A stretch of 64,000 nucleotides of DNA. It comes from Sphingosinicella sp. LHD-64. GTDB taxonomy: Bacteria > Pseudomonadota > Alphaproteobacteria > Sphingomonadales > Sphingomonadaceae. This document shows, piece after piece, positions 36,375-45,319 of the stretch. The stretch lies in contig NZ_JAVIFV010000004.1 of assembly GCF_031157375.1 (NCBI RefSeq), forward strand, positions 682,001 to 746,000, written 5' to 3'. How positions within the stretch are numbered: position 1 is the first letter of the stretch; each line of letters begins with the position of its first letter. The notes beneath the pieces are model-generated. The model made no database searches and was not told the DNA's origin. It was given only the letters and a program-made list of their open reading frames with translations. The position numbers and the translations under genes are program-made.

Positions 36375-37373
36375 TCACAGCCAGTCCCTGCGACGGAAGT
36401 TGACGTAGAGCGCAAAGCAGGTGGCGAGGACGAGCGCGAGAACGAAATAATAGCCGTTCGCCCAGCGCAGTTCGGGCATGTTCTCGAAATTCATGCCGTA
36501 GATGCCGGCGACCGCGGTCGGCACCGCGAGGATCGCCGCCCAGGCCGCGAGCCGGCGGGAGATCATCGTCTGCTGCGACTGTGAGGTGAGCAGGCTCGCC
36601 TCGAAGGCGAAGGCGAGCATTTCCCTGAGGCCGTCGATCTCCTCCTGCACCGAGCGGACATGATCGGTCACGTCGCGGAACAGGAGCTCCATCTTCGCGT
36701 CCATCTCGAACAGGTCGCTGTGCTCGAGCCGGCGGCAGACCTCGACCAGCGGCAGCACGCCGGCGCGCAGCCGCAGCAGGTCGCGGCGCAGGATGTAGAG
36801 GCGCTGGACCTGGACCGCGCTGAGGCGCTCGGCGAGCACGTCGTTCTCGATCCCCTCGGCCTCCTCGTGGACGCTTTCCAGCACGCCCTGGTAATTGTCG
36901 ACGATGAAGTCGAGGATCGAGTGGAGGATATAGGTCTCGCCGCGCACGAGCAGCGCTGGCGAGGCTTCGCAATGGGCGCGGACCTTCTTGTAGGAGGCCG
37001 AGGGGCCGTGGCGGATCGAGACGACATAGCCGCAACCGACGAAGAGATGGGTCTCGCCGAATTCGATCCGGCCGTCGATCAGCTCGGCGGTGCGGGCGAC
37101 CACGAACAGCGATTCGCCGTAACGCTGGAGCTTCGGCCGCTGGTGGGCCTGGCCGGCATCCTCGATGGCGAGCTCATTGAGGCCGAATTGCCGCTGGACG
37201 GTGCGTAGCTCCGCCTCGGACGGCTCGAGCAGGCCGATCCAGACGACATGGCCCTCGCGTGCCGCCCAGCCGCCACCCTCGTCGATGCCGATGTCGGCGA
37301 CGCGGCATCCCTTGTGATAGACCGTCGCGGCGATCAGGCTCGCCGGTCTCGATGGGCTCTGGTCGTCCGCCAT
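36375..37373 (-). CDS. CorA-family divalent metal ion channel
   Basis: 332 residues. A cytosolic alpha/beta domain and a long helix are followed by two C-terminal membrane helices; the selectivity motif YGMNF (in IYGMNFENMPEL) ends the first. The basic end NFRRRDWL is typical. It passes Mg2+ (or Co2+/Ni2+) as a pentamer. The gene follows the sigma-54 regulator gene on the same strand by 35 bp. Confidence 0.93.
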   Translation of the reverse strand: MADDQSPSRPASLIAATVYHKGCRVADIGIDEGGGWAAREGHVVWIGLLEPSEAELRTVQRQFGLNELAIEDAGQAHQRPKLQRYGESLFVVARTAELIDGRIEFGETHLFVGCGYVVSIRHGPSASYKKVRAHCEASPALLVRGETYILHSILDFIVDNYQGVLESVHEEAEGIENDVLAERLSAVQVQRLYILRRDLLRLRAGVLPLVEVCRRLEHSDLFEMDAKMELLFRDVTDHVRSVQEEIDGLREMLAFAFEASLLTSQSQQTMISRRLAAWAAILAVPTAVAGIYGMNFENMPELRWANGYYFVLALVLATCFALYVNFRRRDWL

Positions 37374-37408
37374 GGCTGGTCCCCTCCGCCAGGGCCAGCT
37401 TAGCGCGA

Positions 37409-38869
37409 TCAGGCGGCGATGTCGCCGATGCCGAGCTCGCCCAATTTGCGGTAGAGGGTCGAGCGGCCGATGCCGAGACGGCGGGCGACCTCGGTCATGC
37501 GGCCGCGATAATGGCCGATGGCGAGGCGGATGACGTCGGCCTCGATCGCCTCGAGCGAGCGCAGGTTGCCGTCCGAATCATAGAGTGTGACGCCCGGACC
37601 ATGAGCCATGGCGGCGGTCTGCGACTGCCCGGCAAGCGGCTTGGCGTGATAGTCGTCGGCCCGGCGGCCGAAGGTCGCCTCGTTGGCGATGTGCGGGAAA
37701 TCGGCGGCGGTCAGCGCGTCGCCCTCGCACAGCACCGCGGCACGGAAGAGGGCGTTCTGGAGCTGGCGGACATTGCCCGGCCAGCCGAAGGACATCAGCA
37801 CCGCGAGCGCATCGTCGGTGATCGAGAGCGGACGCATGCCCGGCTGGTCGGCGATGCGGGCGAGCAGGTGGCGGGCGAGGGCAGGGATGTCGCTGGCCCG
37901 GTCGCGGAGCGGCGGGACCGGCACGTGGACGACGTTGAGCCGGTAATAGAGGTCCTCGCGGAAGCGTCCGGCGGCGACCTCGCCGGCGAGCCGCCTGTTG
38001 GTCGCCGCGATGATCCTGACGTCGACCGTCTGGGTGATCCGGCTGCCGATCCGCTGGAACTCGCCGCTTTCGAGCACGCGCAGCAGCTTCACCTGGGTGT
38101 CGAGCGGCAGCTCGCCGACTTCGTCGAGGAACAGGGTCGCGCCGTCGGCATCCTCGAACCGGCCGATATGGCGGTCGAACGCGCCGGTGAAGCTGCCTTT
38201 CTCATGGCCGAACAGCACCGATTCGACGAGATTCTCGGGAATCGCGCCGCAATTGACGACATGGAGCTGCTTCTTGCCGCGCGGGGAGGCGGCATGGATC
38301 GCTTGGGCGATGATCTCCTTGCCGGCACCGCTCTCGCCCTCGATCAGGACGGAAACGCGGGCACGGGCGGCCTTGGCGGCGACCGCGAGCGCGGCGCGGA
38401 ACTGCGGCGCCGAGCCGACGATCTCGTCGAAGCCGAGGCTCTTGGCGATCTTCTCGGACAGCGGACGCAGTTCGCCGGCCGAGCGACGGCGGTCGGTGGC
38501 GGTGTTGAGCGCGCCGAGCAGCCGGTCCGGCGCGATCGGCTTCACCAGGAAGTCGCTGGCACCGGCACGCATGGCCTCGACGGCGACGGCGACGCTGCTC
38601 TGGGCGGTGAGGACGAGGAGCGGGATTTCCGGCTTCAATGCGCGGATCTGGCGGATCAGCTCCGCGCCCTCCTCGCCGGGGAGCCAGTGATCGATCAGGA
38701 TCGCGTCGAATTTCGGTTCCTGTGGATCGGCGAACATCGCGCGCGCGGCGTCGAGATCGTTGGCGCCGCGCACCCACCAGCCGGCGCGCGCGCCGATCGC
38801 CGTGACCAGGCGGCGCTGGGCGGGCTCGTCGTCGATGAGCAACAGGCAACGGGTCGGGTCCGGCCGCAT
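37409..38869 (-). CDS. Sigma-54 dependent NtrC-family response regulator
   Basis: 486 residues: receiver (D13, D14, phosphorylation site D60, T88, K110), AAA+ domain with Walker A GESGAGKE and Walker B TLFLDEVGEL, and a Fis-type HTH at the end (MTEVARRLGIGRSTLYRKL). The sigma-54 contact loop reads GSFTGA, with serine replacing the first alanine of GAFTGA. It activates sigma-54 promoters. No sensor kinase lies next to it. A 70-residue linker with low similarity lies between the AAA+ part and the HTH. Confidence 0.94.
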   Translation of the reverse strand: MRPDPTRCLLLIDDEPAQRRLVTAIGARAGWWVRGANDLDAARAMFADPQEPKFDAILIDHWLPGEEGAELIRQIRALKPEIPLLVLTAQSSVAVAVEAMRAGASDFLVKPIAPDRLLGALNTATDRRRSAGELRPLSEKIAKSLGFDEIVGSAPQFRAALAVAAKAARARVSVLIEGESGAGKEIIAQAIHAASPRGKKQLHVVNCGAIPENLVESVLFGHEKGSFTGAFDRHIGRFEDADGATLFLDEVGELPLDTQVKLLRVLESGEFQRIGSRITQTVDVRIIAATNRRLAGEVAAGRFREDLYYRLNVVHVPVPPLRDRASDIPALARHLLARIADQPGMRPLSITDDALAVLMSFGWPGNVRQLQNALFRAAVLCEGDALTAADFPHIANEATFGRRADDYHAKPLAGQSQTAAMAHGPGVTLYDSDGNLRSLEAIEADVIRLAIGHYRGRMTEVARRLGIGRSTLYRKLGELGIGDIAA

Positions 38870-39072
38870 CTTGTCCCCTCTGTGCGAATTCGGGACCGGT
38901 TACTCCGAAACGGGTAAAGGGGGGCTTAAAGCAGATTGCTCCAACGGCGATCCTGTGCGCCGGCCGTGCCGCTTCCGGAACGGAAATCGGGCAACGGCGA
39001 GACGAGCCTTGCCCTTCCTTCCCCGCCCTTGATAAGAAGGCGCCGAACAGGGGACTCCAGGAAGGACAGGAC

Positions 39073-39210
39073 ATGGCTGCCGACGCTGAAGCGGGCAAGG
39101 AATTCAAGGCGCACGCGAACACCTACGATTTCTTCATCGGCCTGATGAAGTGGGGAACGATCCTCAGCGCGATCACGGCGATCATCGTCGTCCTGATCAT
39201 CGCGAACTGA
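39073..39210 (+). CDS. aa3-type cytochrome c oxidase subunit IV
   Basis: 45 residues, translated by hand from ATG 39073 with GAAGGA upstream: MAADAEAGKEFKAHANTYDF followed by one membrane helix with MKWGTILSAITAIIVVLIIA. The small alphaproteobacterial subunit IV wraps the oxidase and is not needed for catalysis. It is encoded away from the main cox operon, just before the transhydrogenase genes. Confidence 0.88.
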   Translation: MAADAEAGKEFKAHANTYDFFIGLMKWGTILSAITAIIVVLIIAN

Positions 39211-39226
39211 GCCGGGACCGCGGGGG

Positions 39227-40354
39227 GTGAAGATCGCGGTTCTGAAAGAAAGCGAAGCGGGGGAACGCCGTGTCGCCGCCACGCCGGAGACGGTGAAGAA
39301 ATTCGTCGGCCTCGGCGCCAGCGTCGCCGTCGAATCGGGGGCGGGCGACGGTGCCAGCATCGCCGATGCCGATTACGTGACCGCGGGCGCGGTCGTCGGT
39401 CCGCGCGGCGAGGTGCTGAAGGATGCGGAGATCATCCTCGCCGTCCAGGGTCCCGATCCCGATGCGCTGAAGGGCGCGAAATCGGGCGCGATCCTGGTCG
39501 GCGCGCTCAATCCGTTCGGCAAGCGCGAGCGGGTCGACGCCTATGCCGCCGCGGGCTTCGAGACGCTGGCGATGGAATTCCTGCCGCGCATCACCCGCGC
39601 CCAGTCGATGGACATGCTGTCCAGCCAGGCGAACCTCGCCGGCTACAAGGCGGTGCTCGACGCGGCGGCCGAATATGGCCGCGCCTTCCCGATGATGATG
39701 ACCGCGGCCGGCACGGTGTCGGCCGCCAAGGTCTTCGTGATGGGCGTCGGCGTCGCCGGCCTGCAGGCGATCGCCACCGCGCGCCGGCTCGGGGCGCAGG
39801 TCTCCGCGACCGACGTGCGCGCGGCGACCAGGGAGCAGATCCAGAGCCTCGGCGCCAAGGCGATCTTCGTCGAGAGCGTTGCCGGCATCGAGGGCGAGGG
39901 CACCGGCGGCTACGCGTCGGAGTTGTCGGACGAGTACAAGGCGGCGCAGGCCGAGCTGGTGTCGAACCATATCGCCAAACAGGACATCGTCATCACCACC
40001 GCCCTGATTCCGGGGCGGCCGGCGCCGCGCCTGATCAGCGACGCGCAGATAGCGACGATGCGGCCGGGCAGCGTGATCGTCGACCTCGCCGTCGAGCAGG
40101 GCGGCAATGTCGAGGGCGCGGTCGCGGGCGAAATCGTCGAGAAGCATGGGGTGAAGATCGTCGGCCACAAGAACGTGCCGAGCCGGCTCGCGTCGGACAC
40201 CTCGGCGCTCTACGCGCGCAACCTGTTCAACCTGCTCAGCGCCTTCTGGGACGCCGAGGCGAAGGCGCTGAAGCTGCCCGACGAGGACGAGATCGTCCAG
40301 GGCGCCCGCCTCACCCGGGGCGGCAAGGTCGTCAGCGAACGGCTGCAGGGATGA
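39227..40354 (+). CDS. pntAA: NAD(P) transhydrogenase subunit alpha, NAD-binding part (PntAA)
   Basis: 375 residues from GTG 39227. Domain I of transhydrogenase: MKIAVLKESEAGERRVAATP, the Rossmann loop GVGVAGLQAIATARRLGAQV, and VIVDLAVEQGGNVEGAV. With PntAB and PntB it uses the proton gradient to reduce NADP+ with NADH. The stop overlaps the next gene by 4 bp. Preceded by oxidase subunit IV after 16 bp. Confidence 0.95.
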   Translation: MKIAVLKESEAGERRVAATPETVKKFVGLGASVAVESGAGDGASIADADYVTAGAVVGPRGEVLKDAEIILAVQGPDPDALKGAKSGAILVGALNPFGKRERVDAYAAAGFETLAMEFLPRITRAQSMDMLSSQANLAGYKAVLDAAAEYGRAFPMMMTAAGTVSAAKVFVMGVGVAGLQAIATARRLGAQVSATDVRAATREQIQSLGAKAIFVESVAGIEGEGTGGYASELSDEYKAAQAELVSNHIAKQDIVITTALIPGRPAPRLISDAQIATMRPGSVIVDLAVEQGGNVEGAVAGEIVEKHGVKIVGHKNVPSRLASDTSALYARNLFNLLSAFWDAEAKALKLPDEDEIVQGARLTRGGKVVSERLQG

Positions 40355-40770
40355 TCGCGATGCGCGGCGCCCTGAAAGGATTGCCGCCACGTTGCGTCAT
40401 GCTCGGCGCTGCCGCGCTCGCCGGCTGTGCGACGAGCTCGCCCTCCGCGCCGCTTGCCGGGTGGAGCCGGGCGCCGGATCTCACCGTCTATGCGGCGATG
40501 GACGCCTATGGCGGGATCGCGCGCGAGCAGGCGACGCTGTGCGGGGGATTCAGTCCGGTGTCGGTGCGCACCCACTGGGACGATGATTTCGGCGCGCGCG
40601 AGGCGGCGGTGCGGGTGGCCCTGGCGGCCCGGCACGGCGCGGACGCGGTCGATCGCGCGCGGACCGAGCCGGTGCAGACCGTGCCCTGTCCGGACGTGCC
40701 GGACCTTACGTGGCGCACCCATTATTCGCGGCTGCTGCGGCTCTTGGAAATGCGGCTCGGGCTGGCCTGA
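40351..40770 (+). CDS. Unknown lipoprotein inside the pnt operon
   Basis: 139 residues. If translation starts at ATG 40351 or 40360 the N-terminus ends in the lipobox LAGC (LGAAALAGCATSS). The rest is mixed: a cysteine in TLCGGFSP, another in QTVPCPDVP, and an amphipathic C-terminus YSRLLRLLEMRLGLA. I recognise no family. It overlaps pntAA by 4 bp (ATGA) and lies 15 bp before pntAB, so it is transcribed and probably translated with the transhydrogenase. Confidence 0.7.
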   Translation: MIAMRGALKGLPPRCVMLGAAALAGCATSSPSAPLAGWSRAPDLTVYAAMDAYGGIAREQATLCGGFSPVSVRTHWDDDFGAREAAVRVALAARHGADAVDRARTEPVQTVPCPDVPDLTWRTHYSRLLRLLEMRLGLA

Positions 40771-40785
40771 GGGGGAGGCTTCAAA

Positions 40786-41076
40786 GTGGATTTCATCTCG
40801 ATCCTGTCGATCTTCGTGCTGGCCTGCTTCGTCGGCTACTACGTCGTCTGGTCGGTGACGCCGGCGCTGCACACGCCGCTGATGAGCGTCACCAACGCCA
40901 TTTCTTCGGTGATCATCGTCGGCGCGCTGATCGCCGCGATGGCGGGGGCCAGCTCGCCGGGATCGAAATGGCTGGGCCTCGCCGCGATCGTGATGGCGAG
41001 CGTCAACATCTTCGGCGGCTTCGCCGTCACCGCGCGCATGCTCGCCATGTACAAGAAGAAGGAGCGCAAGGGGTGA
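40786..41076 (+). CDS. pntAB: NAD(P) transhydrogenase subunit alpha, membrane part (PntAB)
   Basis: 96 residues from GTG 40786, with GGGGGAGG 7 bp upstream. Three to four membrane helices: FISILSIFVLACFVGYYVVW, VTPALHTPLMSVTNAISSVI and a last helix ending in KKKERKG. It is the first half of the proton channel. Confidence 0.93.
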   Translation: MDFISILSIFVLACFVGYYVVWSVTPALHTPLMSVTNAISSVIIVGALIAAMAGASSPGSKWLGLAAIVMASVNIFGGFAVTARMLAMYKKKERKG

Positions 41077-41087
41077 AGGGGGCAATC

Positions 41088-41208
41088 GTCACCCCGGCGA
41101 AGGCCGGGGTCTCAGGACCAGAAGTCACGGCGTGTCTCACCGAGATCCCGGCCGGAGTTTATCCTGAGCGACGCCGCAGGCGGCGTCGAAGGGCCGGGAT
41201 GACGGTCA
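41088..41208. repeat. REP-like element within the pnt operon
   Basis: One hairpin ACCCCGGC-GAAG-GCCGGGGT (41091-41110) and, further on, ATCCCGGC... and GGGCCGGGAT (41145-41204) inverted around GACGCCGCAGGCGGCGTC, itself a dyad. The element fills the gap between pntAB and pntB. Confidence 0.8.
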
Positions 41209-41223
41209 CAGGGGGTGCCCGTC

Positions 41224-42684
41224 ATGCATGAGACCGCCGCCGCGCCCGCCTGGGTGATGCTCGCCTATCTGATTTCGGGCGTCTGCTTCATCCTTGCGCT
41301 GAGAGGACTCTCCAGCCCGGAAAGCTCGCGCCGCGGCAACCGCTTCGGCATGACCGGTATGGCGATCGCGCTGGCGACCACGCTGGTGCACTATGTGCCG
41401 CACGCCGCGCCGGCACCGGGGCTCGACAGCTATGTCGGGCCCGACTGGATGGCGATCGGCGAGGTGCTGGTCGCGATCGCGATCGGCGCGGCGATCGGCC
41501 TGGTCATGGCACGGCGGATCGCGATGACGGCGATGCCGCAACTCGTCGCCGCCTTCCACAGTCTCGTCGGCCTCGCCGCCGTCGCGGTGGCCGCGGCCGC
41601 CTTCCTGAATCCGATCGCCTTCGGCATCGCCGACGCGGCGGGGGTCATCCATCAGGTCAGCCGGATCGAGATGGGGCTCGGCGTCGCGATCGGCGCGGTC
41701 ACCTTCTCGGGCTCGGTGATCGCGTTCCTCAAGCTGAACGGCAACATGTCGGGCAAGCCGATCATCCTGCCGCTGCGGCACGTAATCAACCTCGGCACCC
41801 TCGCGGTGATCGTCGGGCTCGTCGGCTATTTCACGCAGGACCAGAGCCCGTGGATCTTCTGGACGGTCACGGCGCTTTCTTTCCTGATCGGCTTCCTGCT
41901 GATCATCCCGATCGGCGGTGCGGACATGCCGGTCGTCGTTTCGATGCTCAACAGCTATTCGGGCTGGGCGGCGGCGGCGATGGGCTTCACGCTGCAGAAC
42001 AGCGCGATGATCATCACCGGCGCGCTGGTCGGCTCGTCGGGCGCGATCCTCAGCTACATCATGTGCCGGGCGATGAACCGCAACTTCATCTCGGTCATTG
42101 CCGGCGGCTTCGGCGGCGATGCGATCGCCGCGGGCGCCGAGGCGGCGATCGACCGGCCGTGGAAGCGCGGCTCCGCCGAGGACGCGGCCTTCCTGATGAA
42201 GCAGGCCGAGCTGGTCGTGATCGCGCCGGGCTATGGCATGGCGGTCGCGCAGGCGCAGCATGCGCTGCGCGAGATGGCGGACCTGCTCAAGAAGGAGGGC
42301 GTCACCGTCAAATATGCGATCCACCCGGTCGCGGGCCGCATGCCGGGCCACATGAACGTGCTGCTCGCCGAGGCGAACGTGCCCTATGACGAGGTGTTCG
42401 AGCTCGAGGACATCAACTCCGAGTTCAGCCGCGCCGACGTCGCCTTCGTGATCGGCGCCAACGACGTGACCAACCCGGCGGCGAAGACCGACAAGACGTC
42501 GCCGATCTACGGCATGCCCGTGCTCGACGTCGAGAAGGCGAAGACCGTGCTGTTCGTGAAGCGCTCGATGGGCGGCGTCGGCTATGCCGGCGTCGACAAC
42601 GAGCTCTTCTACCGCGACAACACGATGATGCTGCTCGCCGACGCCAAGAAGATGGTCGAGGAAATCGTCAAAGCCATGGGCTAG
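41224..42684 (+). CDS. pntB: NAD(P) transhydrogenase subunit beta (PntB)
   Basis: 486 residues. ATG 41224 is chosen over GTG 41215 because AGGGGG is then 8 bp away. Nine membrane helices are followed by the NADP(H)-binding domain III with VIAPGYGMAVAQAQHALREM, AGRMPGHMNVLLAEANVPYD and VIGANDVTNPAAKTDKTSPI. Completes the proton-translocating transhydrogenase that supplies NADPH. Confidence 0.96.
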   Translation: MHETAAAPAWVMLAYLISGVCFILALRGLSSPESSRRGNRFGMTGMAIALATTLVHYVPHAAPAPGLDSYVGPDWMAIGEVLVAIAIGAAIGLVMARRIAMTAMPQLVAAFHSLVGLAAVAVAAAAFLNPIAFGIADAAGVIHQVSRIEMGLGVAIGAVTFSGSVIAFLKLNGNMSGKPIILPLRHVINLGTLAVIVGLVGYFTQDQSPWIFWTVTALSFLIGFLLIIPIGGADMPVVVSMLNSYSGWAAAAMGFTLQNSAMIITGALVGSSGAILSYIMCRAMNRNFISVIAGGFGGDAIAAGAEAAIDRPWKRGSAEDAAFLMKQAELVVIAPGYGMAVAQAQHALREMADLLKKEGVTVKYAIHPVAGRMPGHMNVLLAEANVPYDEVFELEDINSEFSRADVAFVIGANDVTNPAAKTDKTSPIYGMPVLDVEKAKTVLFVKRSMGGVGYAGVDNELFYRDNTMMLLADAKKMVEEIVKAMG

Positions 42685-43026
42685 CGCGAGGCGCTGGCCT
42701 TTTGACAATCTCGTGAAGGCGGCGATGAGCTAGAGCGGACCAGCCTTCGCCTGGGGCGATCGACATGCACCTACGCCGCAGCCAGCTCGCATTCGCAAGT
42801 GGGTCCACAATGGACCAATTTCGGCGACATAGGATGCCCGAGAGGGAGACTGACTGAATCCGCCGTTCTCCCGCAGGCGACCCTCCCGATTCCGCGATTG
42901 GCTCTCGGCGCTCGCGGCCTCAAGAAAGACGCAGGAATGGATCGACCCGGGGATATTAAATTCCACTCCGGTTCGGAGGCGAAAACGGTTTGATGCCTTC
43001 GAAGATGGAGCGATCTTTCCCAGCAA
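42685..43026. other. 342 bp intergenic region with a 15-bp dyad
   Basis: No convincing gene. It contains TTGACA at 42701-42706 soon after pntB and a perfect dyad GGTCCA-CAA-TGGACC at 42802-42816 that could be an operator. The stretch 42951-43020 is AT-richer and probably holds the promoter of the following regulator. Nothing else is seen. Confidence 0.5.
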
Positions 43027-43977
43027 ATGATGATGGCATGGGAAGTAAAGATGGCGCATGATGCGCTGATGATGATTGAATATGGCGACGATCAGCCTCT
43101 TCTTGTCTTTGGCGATACTCAGATTGCTCTGGATCAGGCGCGACGCGATGCCGAGGTGGCCGGGTTCCGGGTCGTCCGATCCGACCTCGTCTCCGCTTTT
43201 GATACCGTCGATCAGGCTGCACCGGCACCGATCTTCTTGAATCTGGATGGGCATGTCGCTCGGGAGGCCCTGGTCGGTCTGCTCGACAGGATGGAGATGG
43301 ATGCCCAATCGGGAAGACCCGGCATTGTCGCCGCGCCACGTGGAATGATCGACGTGATCGCGGCGCACGCATTCCATTCGTCCATCACCCATTTGTGCGA
43401 GGCTCCGGAGCCGGCCCGGCTGCTGGCCTTGCGTCTCGCGAGCATGCGCCGACCGGAACGGCTCCACGATGTCAATCGGGAGGGCGACGCACTGATGCAG
43501 CATGCGCTGCTGCATCAGCTTTCCGAGGAGGTCGGGCGGATTGCGGGCATCCTGGCCTCGCTCTCGGAGGACGAGGAAGCGGCGCGCGCCGGGCCCGGCA
43601 AGATGCACGCGAGCGACGACGATTTCGCGGATATCGATGCGGGGCATATTCGCGCCATCATCCGGGCCCGCCGGTTGCGGGACCAGTTCTTCCGCAACGA
43701 CCTGTTCGCCGATCCGGCCTGGGACATGCTGCTCGATCTCATGGCTGCCCGGATCGAGAAGGGCCGCGTCGCGGTCTCGAGCCTGTGCATCGCGGCGGCG
43801 GTGCCGCCGACCACGGCGCTCCGGTGGATCAAGGCGCTGACCGACCGGGGCCTGTTCGTGCGCTCGGCCGATCCGCTCGACGGCCGGCGGGTCTATATCG
43901 AGCTGTCCGACGAGGCGGCGCGATCGGTCGCGGCCTATCTGCGCGCGGCGCAGCGGCTGGCACCCACGGTGATCTGA
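43027..43977 (+). CDS. Winged-helix (MarR-like) regulator with an N-terminal receiver-like domain
   Basis: 316 residues from ATG 43027; ATG 43051 with GGAAG 5 bp before it may be the real start. The last 95 residues are a MarR-type winged helix: LFADPAWDMLLDLMAARIEKG, VPPTTALRWIKALTDRGLF and a wing with DGRRVYIELS. The first 140 residues alternate strands and helices like a pseudo-receiver (LLVFGDTQIALDQARRDAE, IFLNLDGHVAREALVGLL), without a full acidic pocket. Target unknown. Confidence 0.75.
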   Translation: MMMAWEVKMAHDALMMIEYGDDQPLLVFGDTQIALDQARRDAEVAGFRVVRSDLVSAFDTVDQAAPAPIFLNLDGHVAREALVGLLDRMEMDAQSGRPGIVAAPRGMIDVIAAHAFHSSITHLCEAPEPARLLALRLASMRRPERLHDVNREGDALMQHALLHQLSEEVGRIAGILASLSEDEEAARAGPGKMHASDDDFADIDAGHIRAIIRARRLRDQFFRNDLFADPAWDMLLDLMAARIEKGRVAVSSLCIAAAVPPTTALRWIKALTDRGLFVRSADPLDGRRVYIELSDEAARSVAAYLRAAQRLAPTVI

Positions 43978-44029
43978 AGAGGCTTGCCCTGCTGCGCCCG
44001 CGATGGCAGTGGAGCCGCCCACGCGATGT

Positions 44030-44105
44030 GGGCGCTTAGCTCAGTTGGTAGAGCAGCACGTTTACACCGTGCGGGTCGGCGGTTCGAGCCCGTCAGCGCC
44101 CACCA
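44030..44105 (+). tRNA. tRNA-Val (anticodon TAC)
   Basis: 76 nt with all four arms. The acceptor stem GGGCGCT pairs with AGCGCCC (44095-44101); the anticodon arm GCACG-TTTACAC-CGTGC gives TAC; the T arm contains GGTTCGAGCC. Discriminator A and an encoded CCA follow. Confidence 0.97.
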
Positions 44106-44129
44106 TCGCGAAAAAGCCCGGAGGCGCGG

Positions 44130-45101
44130 TCAGCGGGCGATCTTCGCCCCTAGCTCTGCTTTCGCGACCTCATATTCCCGCGTCAGCCGAGAAATATAGT
44201 CCGCCGCAGGCAGCACGGCCTCGATCGCGCCGATGCCCTGACCGGAGCCCCAGATGTCGCGCCAGGCCTTGGCCTTGCTGCCGCCGGGATTGGCGAAGTT
44301 CATCGTGCTGATGTCGCCCTCGGGCAAGTTGGCGGGATCGAGGCCGGCCAGCTCGATCGATTTCCTGAGATAGTTGCCGTGCACGCCGGTGAAGAGATTC
44401 GAATAGACGATGTCGCTCGCCCGGCCCTCGACGATGCCGTTCTTGTAGGCGTCGGTCGCATTGGCCTCCGCGGTCGCGATGAAGGGCGAGCCGATATAGG
44501 CGAGGTCGGCGCCCATCGCCTGCGTGGCGAGGATCGCGCGGCCGCTGGCGATCGCGCCGGAGAGGATCAGCGGCCCGTCGAACCAGGTTCGGATCTCCTG
44601 CACCAGCGCGAAGGGCGAGAGCGTTCCGGCATGGCCGCCCGCGCCGGCGGCGACCGCAATGATCCCGTCCGCGCCCTTCTCGATCGCCTTGCGGGCGAAG
44701 CGGTCGTTGATGATGTCGTGGAGCGTGATGCCGCCCCAGCCGTGCACCGCATCGTTGAGCTCGGGGATGGCGCCCAGCGAGGTGATGACGATCGGCGCCT
44801 TCCACTTGGCGCAGGTCGCCATGTCCTCCTGCAGGCGGGCGTTGGACTTGTGGACGATCTGGTTGACCGCGAACGGGGCCGACGGCGTGTCGGGATGGTC
44901 GCGGTCCCAGGCGGCGAGCTCCTCGGTGATCCGGTGCAGCCATTCGTCGAGCAGGCTCTGAGGCCGGGCATTGAGTGCCGGGAAAGACCCGACGATTCCC
45001 GCCTTGCACTGGGCGATGACCAGCTCCGGGCTCGAGACGATGAACAAGGGCGAGCCGATCACCGGCAGGCGCAGGCGGTCGAAGAGTGCGGGCAGGGTCA
45101 T
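44130..45101 (-). CDS. Nitronate monooxygenase (NMO/2-nitropropane dioxygenase family)
   Basis: 323 residues. FMN-binding TIM barrel: PVIGSPLFIVSSPELVIAQC, GADGIIAVAAGAGGHAGT and SGAIASGRAILATQAMGAD are typical. The enzyme oxidises alkyl nitronates such as propionate-3-nitronate. It is convergent with the tRNA-Val gene and isolated from other genes. Confidence 0.9.
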   Translation of the reverse strand: MTLPALFDRLRLPVIGSPLFIVSSPELVIAQCKAGIVGSFPALNARPQSLLDEWLHRITEELAAWDRDHPDTPSAPFAVNQIVHKSNARLQEDMATCAKWKAPIVITSLGAIPELNDAVHGWGGITLHDIINDRFARKAIEKGADGIIAVAAGAGGHAGTLSPFALVQEIRTWFDGPLILSGAIASGRAILATQAMGADLAYIGSPFIATAEANATDAYKNGIVEGRASDIVYSNLFTGVHGNYLRKSIELAGLDPANLPEGDISTMNFANPGGSKAKAWRDIWGSGQGIGAIEAVLPAADYISRLTREYEVAKAELGAKIAR

Positions 45102-45180
45102 TGCTTTACCTTAACGTAAACTGCCGGACTGACAAGCGCCGCCAAACCGGTCTGGCTAACCTTTGCTGCCTCCTCTTCGA

Positions 45181-45272
45181 TCGTCACCCCTGCCCTTCAA
45201 TCGTCACCCCGGCGAAGGCCGGGGTCCAGTTCCTGTTCGGGCTGGATACCGGCCTTCGCCGGTATGACGGGA
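45181..45272. repeat. REP-like hairpin pair
   Basis: ACCCCGGC-GAAG-GCCGGGGT (45206-45225) and ATACCGGC-CTTC-GCCGGTAT (45246-45265) in opposite orientation. It sits between nitronate monooxygenase and alcohol dehydrogenase, divergent genes, so it is not a simple terminator there. Confidence 0.82.
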
Positions 45273-45319
45273 ATTGTCGCAGGCTATGAACCGGAGGCTG
45301 GCAGTCCTAGACTGGTGGA

